Of a DNA stretch of 64,000 nucleotides, positions 57,713 to 64,000 are shown in pieces. The notes under the pieces are model-generated. The model was not told where the DNA came from, did not search any database, and saw nothing but the letters and a program-made list of their open reading frames with translations. Location: NCBI RefSeq assembly GCF_900199405.1, contig NZ_LT963430.1:930001-994000 (forward strand), read 5' to 3'. The first letter of the stretch is position 1. The number at the start of each line of letters is the position of its first letter. Both the position numbers and the translations under genes were made by a program. The stretch is from Beduinella massiliensis (GTDB lineage: Bacteria; Bacillota; Clostridia; Christensenellales; Aristaeellaceae).

Positions 57713-58369
57713 ATGATGAATGAAGCGTGCGCGCTCCTGGTGGAAGAACGCATCGCCGCACGCCCGGAGCTCGCGCCCCTGCGCGCGTCGATTGACGCAG
57801 CCTATGGCCTGCTGAGCGATTGCGTCGCCGGGGGCGGCAAGGTCCTGGTGTGCGGAAACGGCGGCAGCGCGGCGGACAGCGAGCATATCGTCGGGGAGCT
57901 GATGAAGAGCTTTCGCCTCCCGCGGCCGCTGCCCGCGCCCGTGCGCGAGAGGCTGGCCGCGCTGTGCCCGGAAGAGGCGGAGGACCTGGAAAGGCACCTG
58001 CAATCGCCGATCGAAGCGATCTCCCTCGTGAGCCAGACGGCGCTTTTTACCGCCTACTGCAACGACGTATCGGCGGACTTCTGCTTTGCCCAGCAGGTGC
58101 TGGGTTACGGAAAGCCCGGGGACGTGCTCGTGGGCCTTACGACCTCCGGCGGCTCCAGAAGCGTGCTCCATGCGCTTCGCGTAGCCCGGGCGCTGGGCGT
58201 GCGGACGGTCGCCCTGACGGGCAGCAGGGAGGGCCCGGCGGATGCGCTGTGCGACGCGGTCATTCACGCGCTGCAGGAGGAAACCTACAAGGTGCAGGAG
58301 ATCCATCAGGTCGTATATCATCTGCTCTGCCAGATGCTGGAGGAAGAATTCTTTGGAGGGGCGTCGTAA
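57713..58369 (+). CDS. SIS-domain phosphosugar isomerase, GmhA-like
   Basis: This 218-residue cytoplasmic protein has the GmhA/DiaA SIS fold. The sugar-phosphate loop is VLVCGNGGSAADSEHIVGEL (about 43-62), and LVGLTTSGGSRSVLHALRVA is the second loop. An E-x-H pair near the end (VQEIHQVVYHLLC) matches the catalytic Glu/His of phosphoheptose isomerases. In this operon it more likely isomerises a mannose- or altrose-type phosphate than heptose; that is inference. AGGAAGG is upstream. Confidence 0.82.
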   Translation: MMNEACALLVEERIAARPELAPLRASIDAAYGLLSDCVAGGGKVLVCGNGGSAADSEHIVGELMKSFRLPRPLPAPVRERLAALCPEEAEDLERHLQSPIEAISLVSQTALFTAYCNDVSADFCFAQQVLGYGKPGDVLVGLTTSGGSRSVLHALRVARALGVRTVALTGSREGPADALCDAVIHALQEETYKVQEIHQVVYHLLCQMLEEEFFGGAS

Positions 58370-58372
58370 AGC

Positions 58373-59353
58373 ATGAAAGGCATCATCGGTCTGGACATCG
58401 GCGGGACGAAGTGCGCGGTGCTGATTGCATCCGTAGAAGGCGAAATCCGAATCCTGGAGCGCGAGCAGTTTGACACGCCGAAAAAGGGCGGGTTTTCTGC
58501 GGTGTACGAGAAGCTCTGCGAAGGAATCGAGCGGCTTGCCGCGCGCAACCGGCAGGTCGAACCCGCGGGCATCGGCGTGAGCTGCGGCGGACCGCTCGAC
58601 AGCCGTCGCGGGGTCATTCTCTCGCCGCCCAACCTGCCGGGCTGGGATGAAATCTATCTGCCGCGGATGCTGCGCGAGCGGTACGGCCTCCCGGCCTTCA
58701 TCATGAACGACGCGAACGCCTGCGCGCTCACCGAGTGGAAACTCGGCGCGGGGCGCGGCACGCAGGATATGGTGTTCCTCACCATGGGCACGGGCATGGG
58801 CGCGGGCATCATCGCCGGCGGACGGCTGCTGATCGGCGCCAGCGACATGGCGGGGGAGGTCGGGCATATCCGGCTTTCGGACGACGGCCCCATCGGCTTT
58901 GGCAAGGCCGGATCATTTGAGGGCTTTTGCAGCGGCGGCGGCATCGCCCGTCTGGCGCAGGCGGCGGCGAGAGAGGCCGCCGCGGGCGGGGCTCCGCTTG
59001 ACTTCGCGCCGGACGAGGAGCGCATCTTGGCCATCACGGCCAGGAGCCTCGCGGAGGCGGCAAAGGGTGGAAGCGAGGCCGCCCGGGCGATTTACGCGCA
59101 GGTCGGCGCCCGCCTCGGGCAGGGAATCGCCCTGCTGTGCGACCTGCTGAACCCGGAGTGCGTCGTAATCGGCAGCATCTTCGTGCGGGCGCAGGAGCTC
59201 CTGCGCCCGTCGATGGAGCGCGTGCTGGAGCGGGAAGCGCTCTGCCACAGCCGCCGGGTGCTCCGCGTGGTGCCCGCGCAGACCGGCGAAGCGCTGGGCG
59301 ACCTGGCCAGTATCATGACGGCCGTTTACAACCTGGGGTTGAACGCGGAGTAA
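58373..59353 (+). CDS. ROK-family sugar kinase without the zinc-binding cysteine motif
   Basis: This 326-residue protein starts three bases after the SIS gene. The ATP loop is GLDIGGTKCAVLIA, and the catalytic Asp lies in IMNDANACALTEW. MGTGMGAGIIAGGRLLIG is conserved, as is EVGHIRL for the sugar-contact His. Where ROK kinases usually read C-x-C-G-x-x-G-C-x-E, this one reads GFGKAGSFEGFCSGG, so the structural zinc ligands are lost. It probably phosphorylates mannose or a similar hexose. It is the last gene of the operon. Confidence 0.88.
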   Translation: MKGIIGLDIGGTKCAVLIASVEGEIRILEREQFDTPKKGGFSAVYEKLCEGIERLAARNRQVEPAGIGVSCGGPLDSRRGVILSPPNLPGWDEIYLPRMLRERYGLPAFIMNDANACALTEWKLGAGRGTQDMVFLTMGTGMGAGIIAGGRLLIGASDMAGEVGHIRLSDDGPIGFGKAGSFEGFCSGGGIARLAQAAAREAAAGGAPLDFAPDEERILAITARSLAEAAKGGSEAARAIYAQVGARLGQGIALLCDLLNPECVVIGSIFVRAQELLRPSMERVLEREALCHSRRVLRVVPAQTGEALGDLASIMTAVYNLGLNAE

Positions 59354-59369
59354 TCGCGCGCAAAAAACG

Positions 59370-59439
59370 AAGGCTATGCTCCCCAAATGAAAGCATAGCC
59401 TTATCAGGCCCGCAAAGCCACAAACTTTGCGGGCCTGAT
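59370..59439. terminator. Double terminator hairpin between convergent operons
   Basis: AAGGCTATGCT/AGCATAGCCTT (59370-59402) and a perfect 15-bp stem, ATCAGGCCCGCAAAG with its complement (59403-59439), stand back to back. Confidence 0.85.
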
Positions 59440-59456
59440 TTCGTCTCATAAAAAGA

Positions 59457-62099
59457 TCAGTTTTTCTTTTCCGCCCGCTTTCTTTGCGCGAGCTTCACGA
59501 GCTCCACCACCGGGATCACGAGGAACGCGAGGCCCAGCGCCACGCCGTATTCGGCGAGGGAGATGTGTTCAAAACCGAAGGCGTTCGAGAGGAAGGGCAC
59601 GTAGATCACGGCGGTCGTCAGCAGCAGGGAGAGCGCCATCGCCCCCCAGAGCACGAGGTTGTGGCTCTTCAGGGCAAAGACGGACCTGTGCTGCGAGCGC
59701 ATGTTGAACGCGTGGAAGATCTCCGCCATGGACAGGGTGAGGAACGCCATGGTCATGCCGTCGGGGCTGTTGACGAACGCCCACTGGCCCGACTCCATGA
59801 AGTGGCCGATCAGGTAAGCCGAAAGCGTGATGGCGGCGACGAGCACGCCCTGATAGAGCGCGCCAATGCCAAGTCCCCCGGCGAGGACGCCCTCCTTCGG
59901 ATCGCGCGGCGGGCGCTGCATGATGTCGTCCTCCGCGCGCTCCATGCCCAGCGCCAGCGCGGGGAACGTGTCGGTGATCAGGTTGATCCACAGCAAATGC
60001 ACGGGCCGCAGCAGCGTGAAGCCCAGCAGCGTCGCCACGAAGATGCCCACCACCTCGCTGAGGTTGGAGGAAAGCAGGAACTGGATGGACTTGCGGATGT
60101 TGTCGTAGATGCGCCGCCCCTCTTCCACCGCGGTGACGATGGTGGCGAAGTTGTCGTCCGTCAGCACCATATCCGCGACGTTCTTGGTGACGTCCGTGCC
60201 CGTGATGCCCATGCCGACGCCGATGTCCGCCGCCTTGATGGAGGGCGCGTCGTTGACGCCGTCGCCCGTCATGGCGGTGACGCGCCCGAGCGCGCGCCAG
60301 GCGTTCACGATGCGCACCTTGTGCTCCGGCTGCACGCGCGCGTAGACGCTGTAGCGCTCGATGTCCTTTGAGAGCTGTTCGTCGGGGATCTCGTCGAGCT
60401 GCGCGCCGGTGATCGCCTCGTCCGGCGAATGCAGGATGCCCAGTTCCCGCGCGATGGCCACGGCGGTGTCCTTGTGGTCGCCCGTGATCATCACGGGGCG
60501 GATGCCAGCCGTCCGGCAGCGCGCGACAGCCTCCGCCGCCTCCGGGCGGATGGGGTCGATCATGCCCGCGAGGCCCAGAAACGTGAGTTCCCGCTCCAGC
60601 GCCTCCGGCGACGCGTCGTCCGGGCGGCTTTCGTGGCGGCGCTCGGCGGCGGCCAGCACGCGCAGGGCGCGGTCGGCAAAGGCCTTGTTCTGCGCAAGAA
60701 TTTCGCCGCGCAGTTCGTCGGTCAGGGGAACGCGCTCGCCGCCGCGCATCGCATGCGTGCAGCGGGAGAGCAGCGCGTCCGGCGCGCCCTTGGTGTACTG
60801 CACGAAGGCGCCGTCCGCCTCGTGCACGGTGGACATCATCTTGCGCCCGGAGTCAAAGGGCGCTTCCATCACGCGCGGGGCGGCGGTTTCGAGCTCGTGC
60901 TTTTGAAGGCCGCGGTTCGCCGCCCACTGAACCAGCGCGGCCTCCGTCGGCTCGCCCTGGGCGGCGCCGTGCGCGTCGAGCCGCGCGTCGGAGCAGAGCG
61001 CCATCGCCCGCGCGGTGGCGTCCTCGTCCGCGCCCGCGTGTTCCACGACGGTCATGCGGTTTTGCGTGAGCGTGCCCGTCTTGTCCGAACAGACGACCTG
61101 CGCGCAGCCGAGCGTTTCCACGGCGGTGAGGCGGCGGATGATGGCGTTGCGCCTGGACATGCGCGTCACGCCGATGGAGAGCACGATCGTCACGACCGTC
61201 GCCAGGCCCTCCGGAATCGCGGCGACGGCGAGGCTGACGGCGACCATGAACGTGTCGATCAGGGCGGCGGCCTCCGCGATCGGCCAGGCGCGCCACACGC
61301 CCAGCCCGAAGATGAACGCGCAGATGCCCAGCACGGCGAGGGAGAGGATGCGGCTGAGCTGCGAAAGGCGCAGCTGAAGGGGCGTGCGTTCGTCCTTCGC
61401 GTCCTGCAGCGCGCCCGCGATTTTGCCCATCTCCGTGCCCATGCCCGTGCCGGTGACGACCGCGACGCCGCGGCCGTAGACGACGGTGGAGCCCATGTAG
61501 GCCATGTTGCGCCGGTCGCCGAGCGGGATGTCCCGCCCGTCCTCCGCTTTAAGCGCGCCTTCCTGCTTTTCCACGGGCACCGATTCGCCTGTCAGCGCGG
61601 CTTCCTCGACCTTGAGGCTCGCGCTTTCGAGGATGCGCGCGTCGGCGGGCACGGCGTCGCCCGCTTCGAGCAGCACGATGTCGCCGCACACCAGCTCGCT
61701 GCTGGCGAGGGTCACGACCTCGCCGCCGCGGCGCACGCGGCTCTGGGCGGCCGCCATCTCCTGCAGGGCTTCGATGGCCTGCTCGGCCTTGCTCTCCTGA
61801 ATGACGCCGAGCAGGGCGTTGATGATGACGACCGCGAGGATGATGACCACGTCCGCAAACGATTCGTGGGCGTAGGCGGCGGTAAAGCCGGAGACGGCCG
61901 CCGCCGCGAGCAGGATGAGGGTCATGGGATCCCGCAGCTGGGAGAGGAAGCGGACGAGCAGCGAGGGCTTTTTCTGTTCCGCCAGCTTGTTGGGGCCGTT
62001 TTGCGCAAAGCGGCGCGCGGCCTCATCCGGCGAAAGACCGTCCTGGCCGGTGGAAAGCTCCGCGAGCACGTCCTTTGCTTCCTGGATTTCATAACGCAT
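59457..62099 (-). CDS. P2-type cation-transporting ATPase (Ca2+/Mn2+ efflux)
   Basis: I chose ATG 62099, with GAAAGGGG 11 bases upstream; 880 residues, normal for bacterial SERCA/PMCA-like pumps. There is an N-terminal cation ATPase domain (LSPDEAARRFAQNGPNKLAE). The actuator loop is LTGESVPVEK; helix 4 carries AAIPEGLATVV; the phosphorylation site is CSDKTGTLTQNRM; GDGVNDAPSIKAADIGVGMG follows; helix 6 carries NLITDTFPALALGME. The Pro-Glu-Gly-Leu and Asn/Asp ligands indicate Ca2+ or Mn2+. The Mn-riboswitch upstream points to manganese detoxification. Confidence 0.95.
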   Translation of the reverse strand: MRYEIQEAKDVLAELSTGQDGLSPDEAARRFAQNGPNKLAEQKKPSLLVRFLSQLRDPMTLILLAAAAVSGFTAAYAHESFADVVIILAVVIINALLGVIQESKAEQAIEALQEMAAAQSRVRRGGEVVTLASSELVCGDIVLLEAGDAVPADARILESASLKVEEAALTGESVPVEKQEGALKAEDGRDIPLGDRRNMAYMGSTVVYGRGVAVVTGTGMGTEMGKIAGALQDAKDERTPLQLRLSQLSRILSLAVLGICAFIFGLGVWRAWPIAEAAALIDTFMVAVSLAVAAIPEGLATVVTIVLSIGVTRMSRRNAIIRRLTAVETLGCAQVVCSDKTGTLTQNRMTVVEHAGADEDATARAMALCSDARLDAHGAAQGEPTEAALVQWAANRGLQKHELETAAPRVMEAPFDSGRKMMSTVHEADGAFVQYTKGAPDALLSRCTHAMRGGERVPLTDELRGEILAQNKAFADRALRVLAAAERRHESRPDDASPEALERELTFLGLAGMIDPIRPEAAEAVARCRTAGIRPVMITGDHKDTAVAIARELGILHSPDEAITGAQLDEIPDEQLSKDIERYSVYARVQPEHKVRIVNAWRALGRVTAMTGDGVNDAPSIKAADIGVGMGITGTDVTKNVADMVLTDDNFATIVTAVEEGRRIYDNIRKSIQFLLSSNLSEVVGIFVATLLGFTLLRPVHLLWINLITDTFPALALGMERAEDDIMQRPPRDPKEGVLAGGLGIGALYQGVLVAAITLSAYLIGHFMESGQWAFVNSPDGMTMAFLTLSMAEIFHAFNMRSQHRSVFALKSHNLVLWGAMALSLLLTTAVIYVPFLSNAFGFEHISLAEYGVALGLAFLVIPVVELVKLAQRKRAEKKN

Positions 62100-62133
62100 G
62101 ATGTAATACCCCTTTCTCAAAGGTGAGCTGGTG

Positions 62134-62177
62134 CAAAAACAAAAGACCCCTGCACGGCTGAGAGCCGGCATGAGTCT
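62134..62177 (-). terminator. Riboswitch expression-platform terminator
   Basis: On the minus strand the stem (62177-62144) pairs AGACTCATGCCGGCT with AGCCGTGCAGGGGTCT and is followed by TTTTGTTTTTG. Its 5' arm includes the 3' strand of the aptamer P1 helix, so metal binding would prevent it and allow transcription. Confidence 0.8.
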
Positions 62178-62267
62178 CATTCTTTCGACAAGCCAGCCCA
62201 CGGGGATGCCCGCAAGCGCGATGTTGACCTGCCGCACGCCAGTTCGGCGCGGAACTACTCCCTCATG
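62169..62267 (-). promoter_or_regulatory. yybP-ykoY (Mn2+) riboswitch aptamer
   Basis: On the minus strand, P1 is formed by CATGAG (62267-62262) and CTCATG (62174-62169). The conserved loop sequences flank it exactly as in the family: GGGAGTAG directly after the 5' arm and GAATGAGA before the 3' arm. GGTCAACATCGC and GGGCTGG lie between. The class senses Mn2+ and controls Mn exporters, including P-type ATPases, which matches the gene it precedes. Confidence 0.9.
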
Positions 62268-62285
62268 GGATATTTTGTTTAGATG

Positions 62286-62314
62286 ATTATAGCAATATGC
62301 ACGCGGGGTGTCAA
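62286..62314 (-). promoter_or_regulatory. Promoter of the riboswitch-ATPase transcript
   Basis: On the minus strand, TTGACA (62314-62309) and TATAAT (62291-62286) have a 17-base spacer and lie just upstream of the aptamer. Confidence 0.9.
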
Positions 62315-62370
62315 GGTTGCGGGAAAAAAGAAGCGGAGCGGTCAGTCCGCCTCCGCTGACCCGGCATCCC

Positions 62371-62400
62371 TTGCGCATGCGGCATCAAATGCGGTATACT
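62371..62400 (+). promoter_or_regulatory. Promoter of the malic enzyme gene
   Basis: TTGCGC (62371-62376) and TATACT (62395-62400) have an 18-base spacer. Confidence 0.55.
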
Positions 62401-62448
62401 GATACGGAAACAGATTCCGAACGTGATATGCAAAGGAGATGCGCCCTC

Positions 62449-63621
62449 ATGGACATCAAAGCGCGCGCGCTTGAGAAGCACTACGAATGGGCGGGCAAGC
62501 TGGAAATCGTGCCCCGCTGCAAGGTTGAAAACAGCGAAGACCTGTCTCTTGCCTACACCCCCGGCGTGGCGGAGCCCTGCCTGGCGATCCGCGACGACTA
62601 CGTCAAGTCCTTCACGCTCACCGGCAGGCACAACCTGGTCGCCGTGGTGACGGACGGCACGGCGGTGCTGGGCCTTGGGGATATCGGCCCCGAGGCGGGC
62701 ATGCCCGTCATGGAGGGCAAGTGCGCGCTGTTCAAGGCGTTCGCGGGGGTGGACGCGTTCCCCATCTGCGTGCGCTCCAAGGACGTGGACGAGATCGTGC
62801 GCACGGTCTACCTGATCTCCGGCAGTTTCGGCGGCATCAACCTGGAGGACATCGCCGCGCCGCGCTGCTTTGAAATCGAGCGCAGGCTCAAGGAAATCTG
62901 CGACATCCCGGTTTTCCACGACGACCAGCACGGCACGGGCATCGTCGTGGCCGCCGCGCTGCTGAACGCGCTCAAGGTCGTGAAGAAGGAAATCGGCCAG
63001 GTGCGCGCCGTCATCAACGGCGCGGGCTCGGCGGGCATCGCCATCGGGCGGCACCTGCTGAAGCTGGGCGTGAAAGACCTCACGATGGTGGATCGCTGCG
63101 GCGTGATCGCGGAGGGCATGGAAGGGCTGAATCCCGCGCAGGAGCAGATGAGCCGCATCACGAACCCCGCGCGCCTGACCGGCACGCTGGCGGACGCGAT
63201 GCGCGGCGCGGACGTGTTCATCGGCGTGAGCGCGCCGGGCGTCGTCAGCGCGGAGATGGTCGCCTCGATGAACGCGGGGGCCATCGTCTTCCCGATGGCC
63301 AACCCCGTGCCGGAAATCTTCCCGGACGAGGCGAAGCGCGCGGGCGCGGCGGTCGTGGGCACGGGCCGCAGCGACTACCCGAACCAGATCAACAACGTGC
63401 TGGCGTTCCCGGGCATCTTCCGCGGCGCGCTGGACGTGCGCGCGCGGGACATCAACGACGAAATGAAGATGGCGGCGTCGCACGCCATCGCCGCGCTGGT
63501 GTCGGACGCGGAGCGCACGGCGGAGTACATTTTGCCCAAGGCTTTCGATCCGCGCGTGGGCAAGGCGGTCGCGGAGGCGGTCGCCCAGGCGGCGCGGGAG
63601 AGCGGCGTGGCCCGGATTTGA
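62449..63621 (+). CDS. NAD(P)-dependent malic enzyme, short form
   Basis: ATG 62449 has AAAGGAG 11 bases upstream; 390 residues, the short bacterial form. The malic domain has the Tyr in [11 protein letters not shown] and the Lys in [19 protein letters not shown]. The metal and substrate site is FHDDQHGTG, and the nucleotide motif is [16 protein letters not shown]. It converts malate to pyruvate and CO2. A cofactor preference (NAD or NADP) cannot be settled by eye. Confidence 0.93.
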   Translation: MDIKARALEKHYEWAGKLEIVPRCKVENSEDLSLAYTPGVAEPCLAIRDDYVKSFTLTGRHNLVAVVTDGTAVLGLGDIGPEAGMPVMEGKCALFKAFAGVDAFPICVRSKDVDEIVRTVYLISGSFGGINLEDIAAPRCFEIERRLKEICDIPVFHDDQHGTGIVVAAALLNALKVVKKEIGQVRAVINGAGSAGIAIGRHLLKLGVKDLTMVDRCGVIAEGMEGLNPAQEQMSRITNPARLTGTLADAMRGADVFIGVSAPGVVSAEMVASMNAGAIVFPMANPVPEIFPDEAKRAGAAVVGTGRSDYPNQINNVLAFPGIFRGALDVRARDINDEMKMAASHAIAALVSDAERTAEYILPKAFDPRVGKAVAEAVAQAARESGVARI

Positions 63622-63679
63622 CGCAAGCGGCCCGGGAGGCCGCCGCCTTCCGAGCCGAAGCGTGCGGCCGCACCTTTTT

Positions 63680-63709
63680 CAAAAAGAGAAAGGAGGGCGT
63701 TTGCCCTCC
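63680..63709 (-). terminator. Terminator of the small minus-strand gene
   Basis: On the minus strand GGAGGGC-AAAC-GCCCTCC is followed by TTTCTCTTTTTG. Confidence 0.75.
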
Positions 63710-63730
63710 CCCGATGGATTCTTTTGTGCG

Positions 63731-63868
63731 TCAAGAGGCACGGCCGTCCATGCGCGCGATCATCAGGTCGATGTCCTCCGGATGATATTCCAGGGCGTCG
63801 TCGATCGCGGAGCCGTTCTCCTTTCCGGATACGGCGATATCGGGGCGCGTGTTTTTTTCATCGTTCAT
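63731..63868 (-). CDS. Small acidic protein of 45 residues, unknown function
   Basis: The ORF opens MNDEKNTRPDIAVSGKENGS and continues AIDDALEYHPEDIDLMIARM before DGRAS and TGA. AGAGGAGG lies nine bases upstream of the ATG, a strong ribosome site. A terminator follows on the same strand, so it looks like a complete transcription unit. It is hydrophilic and acidic with no signal or membrane segment. No family is recognised. Confidence 0.6.
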   Translation of the reverse strand: MNDEKNTRPDIAVSGKENGSAIDDALEYHPEDIDLMIARMDGRAS

Positions 63869-63889
63869 CTGCTAAAACCTCCTCTTTCC

Positions 63890-63949
63890 GCAGGCCGGGG
63901 GATGGGGCCTGCGATGAGAATAAAACAACTCCCACCGCTTAGCATTATA
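63890..63949 (-). promoter_or_regulatory. -10 box and leader hairpin of the small gene
   Basis: On the minus strand TATAAT (63949-63944) is followed by a leader containing the hairpin GCAGGCC/GGCCTGC (63912-63890) shortly before the ribosome site. No good -35 box is seen. The remaining 63950-64000 is AT-rich with nothing recognised. Confidence 0.5.
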
Positions 63950-64000
63950 CCGCAAAAGACCATAAAGAAGCTATGCGCAATTCTTACCAATGCGATGTAA

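Noticed and set aside
63662-64000. Plus-strand ORF at the window end
   Set aside because: It runs antisense to the small minus-strand gene, whose ribosome site, terminator and -10 box are better supported.

Overview
The window looks like a chromosomal segment of a GC-rich Gram-positive member of the Clostridia, probably gut- or rumen-associated. The evidence is the DnaI-type helicase loader with a DnaD-type partner, a short YidC/SpoIIIJ-type insertase with Jag, a DUF4364 protein, XRE/GntR/YtrA regulators, strong AGGAGG ribosome binding sites, TTGACA/TATAAT promoters, many sugar ABC transporters of the LplB/YtcP kind, and an archaeal-type AspRS. I cannot name the genus. No phage, insertion sequence, CRISPR array, rRNA or tRNA gene was recognised.

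Layout. 1-269: the end of guaA. 538-4617: an AT-richer island with an ECF sigma factor, a membrane anti-sigma-like protein, a secreted protein resembling the latter's outer domain, and another secreted protein; two copies of one promoter-like motif precede the sigma gene and the secreted-protein gene. 4696-18189: a divergent carbohydrate locus. Leftward it has a NarL-like response regulator whose phospho-acceptor Asp is Glu, a SIS protein, a BadF-type sugar kinase and a half-sized EamA transporter. Rightward it has a BadF-family protein lacking the phosphate-binding loop, two ABC permeases, a binding protein, a signal-less GH9 enzyme, a DUF4364 protein, an Asp-box (sialidase-like) protein and a 2-hydroxyacid dehydrogenase. 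18350-22065: an unknown protein, then DnaI and a DnaD-repeat protein. 22214-28824: a phosphatase, a secreted FMN/FAD reductase, small membrane proteins, an acetyltransferase, and an XRE repressor divergent from a gene broken by an amber codon. 28821-34185: a long leader with a terminator, archaeal-type aspS, and dnaE.

34280-39169: a membrane glycosyltransferase-like protein, then the rpmH-rnpA-yidD-yidC-jag operon, here without dnaA next to it. 39303-43841: a secreted protein that looks like a propeller joined to a solute-binding domain, a transglutaminase-like protein, and a small membrane protein. 43952-45914: a YtrA-type regulator with an ABC exporter. 45985-50498: a VOC protein, a FUSC protein, a DUF368 transporter and CapA. 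50585-59353: a mannoside locus (GntR-LacI-type regulator with a palindromic operator, binding protein, two permeases, GH38 alpha-mannosidase, SIS isomerase, ROK kinase). 59457-62314: a Ca/Mn-type P-type ATPase under a yybP-ykoY (Mn2+) riboswitch. 62449-63868: malic enzyme and an unannotated 45-residue ORF on the other strand.

The sugar loci follow a common plan: import by ABC transporter, cytoplasmic hydrolysis, then kinase and SIS steps. The most unusual signals are the degenerate signalling parts of the first sugar locus (Glu-for-Asp response regulator and pseudokinase), the duplicated ECF promoter motif, the aspS leader with an Asp-rich mini-ORF, and the propeller/solute-binding fusion.
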